From Anisodus tanguticus (Eukaryota; Streptophyta; Magnoliopsida; Solanales; Solanaceae), in assembly GCA_034509755.1 (NCBI GenBank), contig CM067549.1:37468001-37532000 (forward strand): DNA of 64,000 bases, in the 5' to 3' direction. The notes under the pieces are model-generated. The model was not told the DNA's origin, made no database searches, and saw only the letters and a list, made by a program, of their open reading frames with translations. Shown here piece after piece: positions 36,001 to 46,600 of the stretch; position 1 is the first letter of the stretch, and each line of letters opens with the position of its first letter. The position numbers and the translations under genes are program-made.

Positions 36001-39000
36001 CTTTTTCTGATTGCAGTCTGTGCCTGTATGCACATTCAGTGAATACAAGGGAGTTGAAACCAAGAATGAGATTTTTTTCCTGGTTAGGTAGGGAAGTGAA
36101 TTTCCAAGTAAAGAAAAGTAACAAGGACAATTTGAATATCTTTGAACCGTTAGAAGTTGTAAGATTATACGCTTGCGAAATGTATTATTTCCTGTTTTTC
36201 TTCTCTTCTAATGATCTGACATCGGTATTTAGTGGTCCAACCAGAAGACACCTCATAGGTAAGGAACTGAAAATTGACGGGGAGCTTCTGTCCTTTTGAC
36301 ACAGTAAATTTCTCTCTTATTTTCTTGGGAGGGGGGGGGGGGGGGCTTGGTGCCAGAAGGAGAGGGAGCAGAGGGCAGAGGATGGACTAGTGATGGTAGA
36401 GCTAATTCTATCAATTTTGTTTTTCTGCTTTTTCAGAGGCATGGTGGATGGAGTTGGGGCGGAGGCAATCTCAGCAGTATGTCTGCTTCAGTTTCTACTC
36501 TGGGGGACACTGGGTGGTTAATACACGTCCAAACTGTCCTGGCTGGTTCTGCTTGGATTGCTGCACGTGTGGCATTAGAATCAGCTTCTGTGCTTGTTCA
36601 TTGCAGGTTTCTTGTCTTCTGGACCCATTATTTTGCTTATAAACAAAACAATAAATGTCTAAATGGAGGACATTGTTAAATGCTTTACTCCCTTGTATTC
36701 ATGTGTCTGCTGATCCCTCTTTGAATATTTTATCAGTATGTACCTATTAGTTGGGACTACGTTTTAGTCACGGTAGTACGTTTACTTTAAGTCTTATGTT
36801 TCCTAAGGGCCTTTTGGTCCTATTTGAGGTTTATGCGGGAGATATATTAAGATCTTCTAGTACTCACTACTACTAGTACTATTTCTATTGCATAATAAGG
36901 GTCCAAGATGAGCTTACATAGAGAAACATGGTTATTGAGGATTCATATAGCTGAACCCCAACTTGTTTTGGAATTGAGGCTTTGTTGTTTAATATGTCAG
37001 GTTCATTAGAATATGCTTACCTCTAAGTAAAATATCCTGGAATTTGTTGAGCAATTAGAGTGTAGTACGAGAGAAAGACAGAGTTGTGACATAATCAGTT
37101 TTCTTAGAGCAAGGGAGAAAATCTAGGTCAACAGCAGTCATCTATTTTTTGGTGGATGAAATAGTTCTGGTCTTATTTATTTTGTGATTACTTTCTGGAT
37201 TTGATTTCCATAGACCTCTCCATAACTAGACCAAGCAGAGAATATTGGGGAGTTCAAAGTTGCAATTCAGTGGTTTGATAGAACATTAAGGCTAACTGTG
37301 TTTGTCAGTTTTGCGTGGAACAGGGGAAAGATGTCATTACCCAGTATCTTTCAAAAAGTTTGGTTTGGCTTATTATCCTTTGGAACTGAAACAAATGTGT
37401 ATGATATTGAAGATTAAGCTGAATCTTTCATGGGAAATTAGTCTTCACTAAAATGCTAATTTAGCTTGAATAGTGGCAAAAGTTTTATCATGCCAGTGTC
37501 AAATTACTACAACGGAGTGTTCTAGTACTTGTTGGAAAATGTTTTTAAAGCTTCTTAGATGTACTCAAAAAATGGTAAAATCGTTGATTTTGATCAGAAT
37601 TGGTGTTTTGTTCCTTGTACTTTGATTATCGTATTATTTTGTTGTAGTTACGGGTTCTTTTTAAGAATGTTTTGTCATGCTTTCTTTATTATTTTGCCAT
37701 GACTCCCATTATTGTTTTTTCTCGAACTTCTTTGAAATGCTTTTCCTTGAGCCGAGGGTCTATCAAAAACAACCTCTCTACCTCCTCCCAAGGCAGGGGT
37801 AGGGTCTGCCTACACACTACCCTCCCCAGACCCCACTTATGGGATTACACTGGGTATGTTGTTGTTTTCCGTACTAATTCTTCTAATGTTTCTCTCAAAT
37901 ATTGGAAATTACCTATAGCATCTCAACAGGTCAATCTGATAAAAAAAAATTGTCAAAACATGAAGAGTGATGACAAGCAAAACTAGTGGTCAGTTAAACC
38001 TGCAAACAAAGGTTTTCCACAACTCCTTCAACTGACAAGTGGTTCAACTTAACCTGCACCGTGCAATTATTTTAGCAGTAGCTTTCAGTATGGCTTTTTA
38101 AAAATATTTGTGTAGTTCCCTTTTTACCCAAATGAGTTTGTTTGCGAATAACCAAATAAACTTTGCTATCTCATATTTGTTTATCCAACTGGTGATTTAT
38201 GGTATGAAGCTCATGTGTTCTGATCTTTCCATTAGTTATTTTAATTTATTCTGCATTTATATCTTCAACTGAAAGTATATAAGAGAGTAGCTCTAGCTTT
38301 TTTATTTTTTGAATGCTGGAATATTATTTTGCAGTGATGGATGGGATAGAACTACACAATTGGTCTCACTTGCCAGTTTGCTACTTGACCCATACTATCG
38401 CACAATTAAAGGGTTTCAGGTACTGAGACAACTTGTTGGATTTAATCTGAACATGGTACCTGGTTTTAGCATTTGTAGCCTTGTTGTTTTTTCCTTAGAG
38501 TGTAGTACTTCATCCACATGAAATCACTAATGTCTGTGTTAATGCTTCAGCGTGTCATTTTACTCCTGACAATGTACTCAAGCGCGCTTCTGGCCTGGGT
38601 GCTAGAAGGATTTAACATTTTAGTGAGCCATTCCCACCCCTTGGTTATACATGGACAGCTTTTCTAAGTTGTTCGAATCATCTGTTATTATCCAGGCACT
38701 TGTAGAGAAAGATTGGCTTGCATTTGGTCATCCATTTTCAGATCGTCTGGGAATGCCCACTATATCTGGAACGTTTGAATTATCTCGTCAGGCATCGACT
38801 GGGAGTTTACCTTTATCACCCATGCGGCAAGGATCGGGGTCATCCTCATCTCAAGTTCAAAATACATCACATGCGCAGAACCAAAATTCCCCCATTTTTT
38901 TGCAGGTACGACTTTTGGGCGATAAGTTGCATGCGGTTCCCAGTTCGATCTTTTGTTTGGATATATTTACGCACATACAATTTATGTGGTATATTTTTGG

Positions 39001-41607
39001 TGTTAATTACTTGTTTTTGACAAAATATCCCCCTTCTCTCTCTCCCCTGTGCTTCCTCTTCTTCTGTTAACCCTTTATTGATATTTTTTGTTGCTGTAAC
39101 TTACTTGGATGCCCTATGCGCAGTGGGTTGATTGTGTTTCGCAGTTGTTAAGGATGTATCCTTTTGCCTTCGAGTTCTCTTCGGTATGTGTTGCTAAAAG
39201 ACGTGAGAAATCAAATAAGAATAAAAAGATAATCTTCCAATAAACTGATAAATTACATCCCTCAGAGAAAATAAAGCTTCCTATCTTTCAATATCAACAA
39301 TGCAGGCTTTCCTGGTAGATCTTCTGGATTGCATGCTTTCTTGTCGTTTTGGAAACTTTTTGTGCAACAGGTAATCTCATTTTGGAAGTATTTTCTTTTG
39401 CACTTTGATTTTCATACACTTGCTTTTTGTTGAAAAAACAAGAAGAATGCGCACTCTATTAAAAGTTGAGGTGCTTGTTTGATGGCATCAAGGCAGATAA
39501 AAAATCGCTTGGAAGAAAGTTGTCCCAAAAGACCTACTATCTCTTGAAATCCATGCAGACTTGGCGAAAGATATGATACAATGAAAGAAAAAGGTCCATA
39601 TAGGTTACACCAATTAGTTTATACATTTACTTTAGGTCCAATGTTTGCTAGGAGTCTTTTGTTCTGGTTAGAGATTTGTATGCCAACCAAAAATGTAAAG
39701 AACTAGGTAGAGAATTTCTAGTGCTAGAGAACGTAATTTTTTAAAATATTGGATTAAGACAGTTCTAACGGAGCTTCATGGATACAGAGGATTCATATAA
39801 CCAACCCTACTAGCTTGAGATTGAGGCATAGTTTTTATGATTGACTTTAATATCTTTTTTCTTTAATTTCCCCCGATCAAGTTTGATTTTACACCATATT
39901 AGAAGTTAGGTTGCTCGTTCAACACGAGAGGGCGTAGTAATTTGTCATGTGTTCGTGACTTATTTAAAAAGAAATTATCCTATATTCTGACCAGGAGGTC
40001 ATGAGTTCAAGCCGTGGAAACAACCTCTTGCAGAAATGTGAGGTAAGACTGCGTACAATAGACCTTTGTGGTCCGGCCCTTCCCCGGACCCCGCGCATAG
40101 TGGGAGCTTAGTGCACCGGGCTGCCCTTTTTATGGTTAAAGAATGACAAGATGGGGTACATATACCCGGGAAAAAAATATTTTGCCCTAATAATCAAACA
40201 TGAAAAAATCATTTTTCTCATCTGTTCTTTTCTTTCTTCACTCCTTTTTTATTTGTGTGTGGGTGGGTGGGGGGTTAGTATTTACACTTCTATGATCGGT
40301 ATTTAAAGCTATCAAGCACAGTACGGTTGTGGCTTTAGGTTGTTTGAACTCCATCAAGGGAAGCAAGGATTTCTAAATGTCATTTCCTAGTTTTAGTTCA
40401 CTTCTTCTGACTTTTCTAATTTTCAGCGAGAAGGAAAGAGAGCAAGCTGGTATATTTGATGCTTGTGGATGCCTGTGGATGTATTTAGCTGAACTACGGG
40501 CATCAGAAGGAAGCTCTCATGCGCATTACAACCTATTCTATGACCCATTGAAACATGATGGTCCACTACTTCCACCAGCAGCAGCTTTAGCTCCAACAGT
40601 TTGGCCTCAGTTTCACCTTCGTTGGGCTTGCCCATCAGAGGCACAAGGTGGAGAAGTTGAGGCAGAATGCAGGAAGCTGACGAGAAAATTCTCTGAGCTG
40701 CAAAGGGTAAACTCTCTTTTTTCATCTGCAGACTCCTTTCCCCTCCAGACTTCATGAAAAGACAAAAATAAGGTTTCCAGCTTGAAACTGCATAGTGCAT
40801 GGGAACCCAAATATGGCATTTTAGTGTTGACAGGCAAATTATAATGGTTGACCAAATTTGGCTTTTAGAGTTTCATGAAATTAGCTATTACTATGAAAAA
40901 ATAACTCGCCACACAGTCTAGGATAAGATTCATCCAACCTACATAATTGACAAGAATAGCTTTCTAGCTTCTTTATAGTGTTGCTTGTCGTTGTCCCTTG
41001 ACTGTTGCATCTTAATTTTGTCAATGTAAGCTAGAACTTGGTGTGTATTCATAACTCCTCGATTAACTGTCTAAAAACAACTTCTACACAGGCAAAAGAA
41101 GCAGCAGAAGCAAGACTTAACGATACAAATGTCACTGTGGAGTCCTTAGTTGCCGAATTGAGAAATGAGAAACTTGTCAGCACCTCTGCCAGGGATGCGG
41201 TAAAAAGAGCAAGCAAAGAAACTGCAACTATAAAGCGTGCAGTACAATCTTTGGGGTTCAATGTCTACTTTTCAGCAGATGGAGACTGTAATGTAGGCAT
41301 TGTAAGGAACCCAACAGAAATCCCTCAGCGATCTATCTGCTCAGTTTCTACAAAAGATTCAAATGGTTTAGTGCCCCACAGTGAGAAAGCAGATCTCTCT
41401 GAACCTGTTACTGTGATGCAAGGCAATGTTTCTGACAATCCTCTCATCCGAGTTTGTGGATCGTTGTGCCCTATGCACACTAATGATGGAGGCTGCCGGT
41501 GGCCAAATGCTGATTGTGCTCAGTTTCAGAGCCAATTTGTTGGTTTGAAAGCCAACTTTGATGCATTTGATCGGCTTTCGATATATGATAGTTATTTTGG
41601 AACTTAA
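23088..41607 (+). CDS. MTM1: Myotubularin-type phosphoinositide 3-phosphatase (19 exons, 844 aa)
   Basis: Predicted to remove the 3-phosphate from PI3P and PI(3,5)P2 on endomembranes. Exons: 23088-23198, 23949-24017, 27021-27095, 29458-29529, 29804-29873, 29967-30016, 34004-34293, 34386-34459, 34536-34599, 34750-34809, 35063-35162, 35527-35640, 36437-36606, 38335-38419, 38696-38905, 39124-39183, 39306-39370, 40427-40706, 41092-41607. All introns are GT..AG and phases join into one 2535-nt frame. Residues about 38-149 form the PH-GRAM domain (GYGVVLVNTDLAGTLYVTNF, GKDMRIIVFGF). Residues 150-673 hold the phosphatase domain with catalytic C439 in HCSDGWDRT. The Cys codon ends exon 13 and the next codon crosses the junction. 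Exon 19 gives a coiled-coil stretch and a Cys/His-rich tail (GSLCPMHTNDGGCRWPNADC). Order and length agree with plant MTM1/MTM2; I cannot tell which paralogue. The coding sequence looks intact. Confidence 0.93.
23182..23923. repeat. Six-copy tandem repeat starting in exon 1 and filling intron 1
   Basis: Units start at 23182, 23301, 23423, 23545, 23677 and 23809 (119-132 bp each), each opening AATGGACCAAAATC. The first unit starts 17 bases before the exon 1 end, so every unit carries a copy of the exon 1 tail and the 5' splice site. Units 3, 4 and 6 keep ATCGATGTAATT intact; unit 2 has CAATGTAATT and unit 5 CATTGTAGTT. Other shared text is TTGATGTTTTC and GTGTTAATGTGCG. Confidence 0.9.
24030..24065. 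repeat. (TG)n microsatellite in intron 2
   Basis: About 35 bp of TG repeats, starting 13 bp after the exon 2 donor, and likely length-polymorphic. Confidence 0.9.
24095..24365. repeat. Degenerate MITE/SINE-like repeat, copy 1 (intron 2)
   Basis: Shares layout with 31650-31955: an opening like GAGGCAAATCC, a central GATCGATCC-type block, then ATATACATAAAATACC, GGGTCCACATG and a closing TATAAATTCGCCCCTGAAT. The termini suggest an imperfect inverted GGCGGAT motif, but no clean target duplication is visible. Confidence 0.45.
25807..25921 (+). mobile_element. 115-bp severely 5'-truncated RTE LINE tail in intron 2
   Basis: The block contains TTGAGCCGGGGGTCTTTCGG, GGTAAGGTCTGCGTACACTC and a TTG-repeat end, matching the last bases of the RTE LINE at 49420-51745. 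It is flanked by TATGATTAA on both sides (25798-25806 and 25922-25930), which supports target-primed insertion. Confidence 0.8.
28165..28385 (+). mobile_element. tRNA-derived SINE in intron 3
   Basis: It has an A-box-like TAGTTCAAGTGG and a B-box-like GGTTCGAGCCCT about 40 bp apart, followed by a SINE body (GGGGCCGGTATATCATCCCC, GGATTCTCGGTCATCC) and an A-rich end. This is the organisation of Solanaceae SolS/TS-type SINEs; I do not assign the family. Confidence 0.65.
29027..29043. repeat. Poly-C tract in intron 3
   Basis: About 17 C residues followed by an A run; prone to length errors. A similar poly-G tract lies in intron 12 (about 36329-36346). Confidence 0.8.
30900..31330. repeat. Degenerate short repeats with TGACATGTCAAGT-like motif (intron 6)
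   Basis: Motifs such as CTGACATGTCAAGT, GTCAGCATCCACATTAGCTG and TGACTGGTCAAGTCAGC recur several times in 400 bp. They look like an eroded tandem or palindromic repeat. No coding signal is seen. Confidence 0.4.
31650..31955. repeat. Degenerate MITE/SINE-like repeat, copy 2 (intron 6)
   Basis: Opens AGAGGCGAATCCAGGATTTC, then GGTTCGATCCGTTGACC and TTAACCAGTGCACTAC, and closes TATAAATCCGCCATCCTG. It is related to the copy at 24095-24365. Confidence 0.5.
31975..33315 (+). mobile_element. L1-type LINE 3' end with internal tandem copies (intron 6)
   Basis: The frame 32107-32346 reads CWEVGNNKVFSVKFFYEKLL followed by VCFFTWLAVKGVILTTEN, the zinc-binding reverse-transcriptase tail domain (zf-RVT) of plant L1 LINEs. 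A second related segment (32633-32947) carries CYMCKEAGEDVDHLLLHC and NVVPLALMWIVWRERNR. The part 32280-32620 is a damaged copy of the same segment. A 3' non-coding unit starting GGAGTAGCCTCCG appears at about 32611, 32950 and 33130, the last ending in an A-rich tail near 33315. Reverse-transcriptase and endonuclease domains are absent. Confidence 0.75.
35214..35465. mobile_element. Stowaway-like MITE in intron 11
   Basis: Begins CTCCCTCCGTTCCATTTTAT preceded by TA, and ends with an imperfect complement, ATATAAAATGAGACGG. CTCCCTCCGT ends are the hallmark of Stowaway (Tc1/mariner-derived) MITEs. The right end is eroded. Confidence 0.75.
37738..37866 (+). mobile_element. RTE LINE tail fragment in intron 13
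   Basis: Contains TTGAGCCGAGGGTC, AGGGTCTGCCTACACACTAC, CCCCAGACCCCACTTATGGG and a TTG-repeat end, colinear with the 3' end of the RTE LINE at 49420-51745. No clear target duplication was found. Confidence 0.7.
39985..40135 (+). mobile_element. 5'-truncated Au-type SINE in intron 17
   Basis: Reads CCAGGAGGTCATGAGTTCAA, then GAAACAACCTCTTGCAG, GTAAGACTGCGTACAATAGA, CCCCGCGCATAGTGGGAGC and a GGGCTGCCCTTTTT end. It is the same family as the minus-strand copy at 46427-46611; the tRNA-like head is largely missing. Confidence 0.75.
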
Positions 41608-42108
41608 CAAAGATGGTTTCAACCAAGCTCACTTTTCTTGCAGCAAATTTCATTTATCTGGTCAGATATTTTTGTATAGCGGGGGGACGGAAAAAGAAAC
41701 GGCTCCGAAGAAAAAAATGGGGGTTCCCAATGCTTCTCCATGCTCAACGAGCTGTGCCAACCTCGGGAGGGAATTGAATGGGGGCAGTAGGTTCAATTCC
41801 TATCTTTGGCAAAAATTACAACAAACAATTAGACAAGTAGCAACAAGTGCACAGCTTCAACATGGTTGCTGTTAGATGAGATGGTCTAAGAACTGTACAT
41901 GGAAACTGATTGAGTTTCCCTGTGGACCATCTGAAAGTTTTGACATTGCAGAGGATTTCACTTGGAGAAGATTGGAACTGATATTGTATGTTTAGGACTG
42001 ATATTATTGAGACGCAATTCAAATGTATATTATGACATAGGCGTTCCTCCTTCTAAGTATCTTTCTTTCTGCATTCTTGTAAATAAGGACAAATAATGAT
42101 GAGTTCTG

Positions 42109-42114
42109 AATAAA
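42109..42114 (+). terminator. Likely poly(A) signal of the myotubularin gene
   Basis: AATAAA about 500 bp after the stop codon at 41605-41607. Other weaker near-matches occur, so this is a best guess for the 3' end. Confidence 0.5.
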
Positions 42115-43606
42115 ATGATTCCGGAAGATTTACTCTAATTGTGTGTGTGGTGTTGTACATTTCTGCGTAACAACTGTTCGTTATTTTTATGCTAGAGCTG
42201 TCAACCTGTTGAATTTACTTGTGTAAGAATAATTTGAACTGATTGTTTCCACACTGAGCTATAGCACTTTTCTGCACGTATTTCTGTTCACCAATTTAAA
42301 GTACTTGGAAGCTTGGATTTTATCTACTCATGTTTCTTTTGATTGGGAGTGTGTGGTGGACGTAGCAGCATCGAATGAACTGTAACGTTGTCCTTCATTT
42401 ACACAAGTGGAATTTCACAACTTGATTCTGTGGTCCAGGAGATAAATTATATGGAATTTTGACATCTCTATGTTGGTTATTTTGTCTTTGAGCAGGGACG
42501 TCGTGGTACAATCTGTCTTTTTTTGTTGCCATATGTTCTTTTGAGCTTGTAGCTGGGTCTTTTTCCTAATTAGACGCGCATGTAAGGCAAAGGTCATAAA
42601 TGAAAAATATCTGTCTCATTTCCCAACCAACTGTCAACAAGAGTGAAGGGACCCATTGGATATCGCTCTGCTCGCGACTGAGATTGTTGTGTAGGATTTC
42701 AATTATTCTATTTTTTCTTTCTTTCGAATATGATTTACTACTATCATGTTTTGCTTGACCGCTCCAAGGAGCAATAATAGGATGACAGGATTTGAATCAG
42801 TGACATTTTGTCCCAAAAAAAAATGCAGCTTTTGCTCATGAAGTTATATTTTTCATTAGAGATTACTATCCGGTGCAAAATGAAGATTATGTATTGGCAA
42901 GATTGTTAGGTTCAATTGGAACATGATATACTAAATTGGTCCTAGTTACTCATCGTGGCGGAGTAGAAGAGGATTCTCAAACATGGAAAATGATCCACGC
43001 TTGTTACACAAAACCCCCTTAGAGGAAGAGCCAAACAGCAGAGACATCAGGTAGGAGAAATGAATGTTTGGGCTCTAGAAAGGTTTGGGGTTATTTATTC
43101 ATATGTCACGAGAGCGGCGCGTTTACCACTTTCACCATAGCAACCTATCTTGAACTCATAACAGCCTATGAAAAAGAAATCGTTGAAATTGAGGAAGCTA
43201 TTCTAGTTTAGTAATAATTCAAATGGATCAACAACAATAAAAAGTTGTTCAAGATATTTGAATTTTGTTCCTCGAACGGTAATCGGAGCTACTTACCATG
43301 AATAAGGTGATAAGAATTTAGCCTCTGAATATCATGTGCTCAAGAGCACCATCTTTTCATTAGAAATACTTATCAAGTTGAATGAATACATGAGCTTACA
43401 ATAACTCATGCACACACCCACTTGCTTTAGCAATTGAAGAATTATCAAGAATGGCTGAAACACAGGTTGTATAAAATGCTGACCAGCCAATTGATGTAGC
43501 TAGATTCGGGTTTTTACATTTAGTATTGTAAAACCAGAACTGTGACTTCAACACTTTACAAGACTCGAGTCATAAACATGTCCACAAGTATCATTCTTCT
43601 TTTTCT
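42115..43606. other. Intergenic stretch between the two host genes
   Basis: No coding region or recognised repeat was found. The two genes are convergent here (plus-strand gene ends at left, minus-strand gene ends at right), so their 3' ends share this 1.5 kb. Confidence 0.5.
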
Positions 43607-46600
43607 CTAACTGGGAGGAGCTTCTTCATCGGATGGCTTCTTGTTTCCACGACGCTCGTTCCATCTTGACCATGCCCACCTTAAAACAAAGAACCCTCCG
43701 ATAGCATAAACCTGATTTCAGAAACAGTGCAGAAGATTCAGGCGGTAGAATATAAAAGGCAGCATATGAAGAAAGAACCAAAATCTTAAGATGTGCAAGG
43801 GCACCACATTTTGCTCATCAAAGACATGATTATTCACAATTCCCTCTCTTTGCTTTCTCTGGTTACACAATCCTTTAGCTACTTGTTTCCTCATCAGTAC
43901 ACTATATTGAGACAAATAAAACTTGAAACTACACCAACAGAACAGGTAAAATAAGATTTAGAAATTTGGTTATCAAAGTTGGATCAGGACAACTATAGAT
44001 TAACCCCAGAAGCATACACAAGTCGTGCCCACACAAGTCGTGCCCACACATACAGGAGAAGAAAAGCTTGCTATAACTGACTTCAACTGTCAATATACTC
44101 GACTTCTTCCTTACTTTGTTCTCTCCTGTTGCATTGATATCAAATACAGGATCGTGTGCAAAGCTCCACTTCTCCTTTCTCACTTAATGTATATGTATCA
44201 CAGCAAGATATTTCATTTACATCTTTCTGAATTACACAGCCAATGTTCTGAAACATATCATTGATAGTTCCTCAGTAGTTGCACTGGTTTTCCCACATAT
44301 GATATCTGACACTATTTTAATTTTGTATTCTAGCCTAGCTGCTGCTCCTAGTCTATCTTCTTTATCCCATGTAAGAAATCAGCACTACTTTTTTTTCTCA
44401 AAGAATCAATACAAATAGCTGATTAATCAGTCGAGGTACTTATGGACCTCAGTGATTACAATATTCTTTTCTCTTTCTAGGTCCACACAATGTAAACTGC
44501 TCTCAGAAGGTGCTCAAGGTTGGAGAGTATAAACTGTTTTTAATACTGTAAACATAATATACAGTAACTATTTCCCAATGGGTCTGAAATTTCATGGAGA
44601 TTAGTCTGACTGTAGGAATTCGTACTTACTCCTCAGCACTAATTCTCTTTGACACAATCTCTCCGAAAACAAAGTTACAAGGGCCAGTGTATCATCAAAT
44701 GCAAAATGTTGGTTTCTGATATGAGGTGTCTCATTTCAGTTCTCCATCACTGAGAAGTGAAAGCTTAGTCTCAAGGAAACAATCCTCTTTTATGGAAAAT
44801 AATCCATTGATTATCAGATTAAATAGCACAACATGCCACTAGATACTCTTTCCAAAAAATCATCTAACCATAAATTCGCTTTGATATGACCTCTCAAAGC
44901 CAAAACCTATAGTTGAGGTGTTAGTACAAGAGTTTCATAGAATGCACACCTCCTTTCACTTCTCTATCTCTAAAAAGTAAAAGCAGGGCATCTTTGTATA
45001 GGCATGTTATTACGTATGCAAAAGCTTATCTTCTTGGACATTTGAACACAATTAATAACAGACAGATGTGCATAAAGAGTCGAATACCCAGACAAGGTAA
45101 AGAATCAAAATTCAGTTTCAATTACATAAGGATTTCCCCGGTAAGCTAAGAATGGCAATTATCTCCATCTATATTCCTGACAAAGGTTCAAAATTCAATG
45201 CATGGAACAAGAATTATCATAAAGGCAAGCTTGCCAGATGTTCCCTACGAGTAGGTGGTGGAGACTATTTGGGCGAAATGCCCTTCCAAGTCTTGAATTG
45301 AAAAAAGAATGACGTTGACCAAGTCAAACATATTTAAGTGGATTGAGTGATTATAATTACTTAACATTTGGGGGTAAAGATTAAAACTCCAAAAATTCTT
45401 AAAAGAATCTATTACCCACTTTCAAATTTCAAATTTCAAATTTGAATACCCTCACTTCTCTTCTCTTCAGTTTCTCCTCCTCCTCCTGCCCCTCCCCATT
45501 TAAGTGAGATTTTCTAACCAGTGATGGGGTTTTTGTAGTAAATCCAACAACTACAATAGTTGTTTTCTTCTTCTTCAATCTCCTCCATTTAGGTGGAAAG
45601 AAATTTTCGAACCTGTGGAGAATAGTTCCACAATTACTTAAGTTGTTGTCCAAAATGTTCCAACAACTACTAATAAGTGTTGGAACGAATTCAGTAATTG
45701 TCCAACAACTGTTGTGGACAACGATTGACATTGGTTTATGTTGTTGATGTTGTTGTGGGGATTGAAAGAGGACAAGTACTAAAGTTTTTGTTGGACAACT
45801 AGTTAAGTTAAAAGGGAGCTTTGAGTCTTCTTTTTAAGGAAGAGTGACTCAAGTTCTTTTTCTTTGCTACAAGTGACTCTTTTAATTAGTATTAATGATA
45901 CATATTTAAAAGCGTCCAATGTTTTCTTATTTAAATAAAACTCCTGCTCCCCCCCCCCCCCCCAAACCCCTCTCATCTGCCTCCGTCTTTAAACCCACAA
46001 CAACAGAAATCTCACAACAACAACAACAATACAGAAACTCCTCTTTGAGACTGCACGACAACAACAACTTCAATAGTTGTTGGAGCTTGTTGGTCAACTT
46101 CGGTAAGTTGCAACTATTGAAGTTGTTGGATTTTACTGCACAATCCCCTCCACTGGTTCTAAAATCTTTTTTCACAACCAAATTCGGAATTTTTAATTTT
46201 TACCCCAAATATTTAGTAATTGTTTACACACCTCAATCCACTTAATTATGTTTGAGCTAATCAACATAACTCTTCTTTAATTCAAGACTTGGAGGGCCTT
46301 TCGCCCAAATAGTCTCAAGTCACCTTGCGCCATTATCCATCCTTCCATTTACATAACTATTATTTTAGCAAGTAGCAGAAAAGTTGTATGTCAATACATT
46401 TTACAACTATAGTTGACCTAAACAAAAAAAAAAGGGCAGCCCGGTGCACTAAGCTCCCGCTATGCGCGGGGTCAGGGGAAGGACCGGACCACAAGGGTCT
46501 ATTGTACGCAGTCTTACCTCACATTTCTGCAAGAGGTTGTTTCCACGGTTTGAACCCATGACCTCCTAGTCACGTGACAACAACTTTACTAGTTACCCTA

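Noticed and set aside
40423..40855. Minus-strand frames of 125 and 80 codons
   Set aside because: They are antisense shadows of exon 18 of the myotubularin gene.
45429..46245. Frames of 100 and 108 codons near the inverted-repeat element
   Set aside because: Low-complexity Asn/Gln- and Lys-rich text made of CAACAA words within the element, with no conserved domain.
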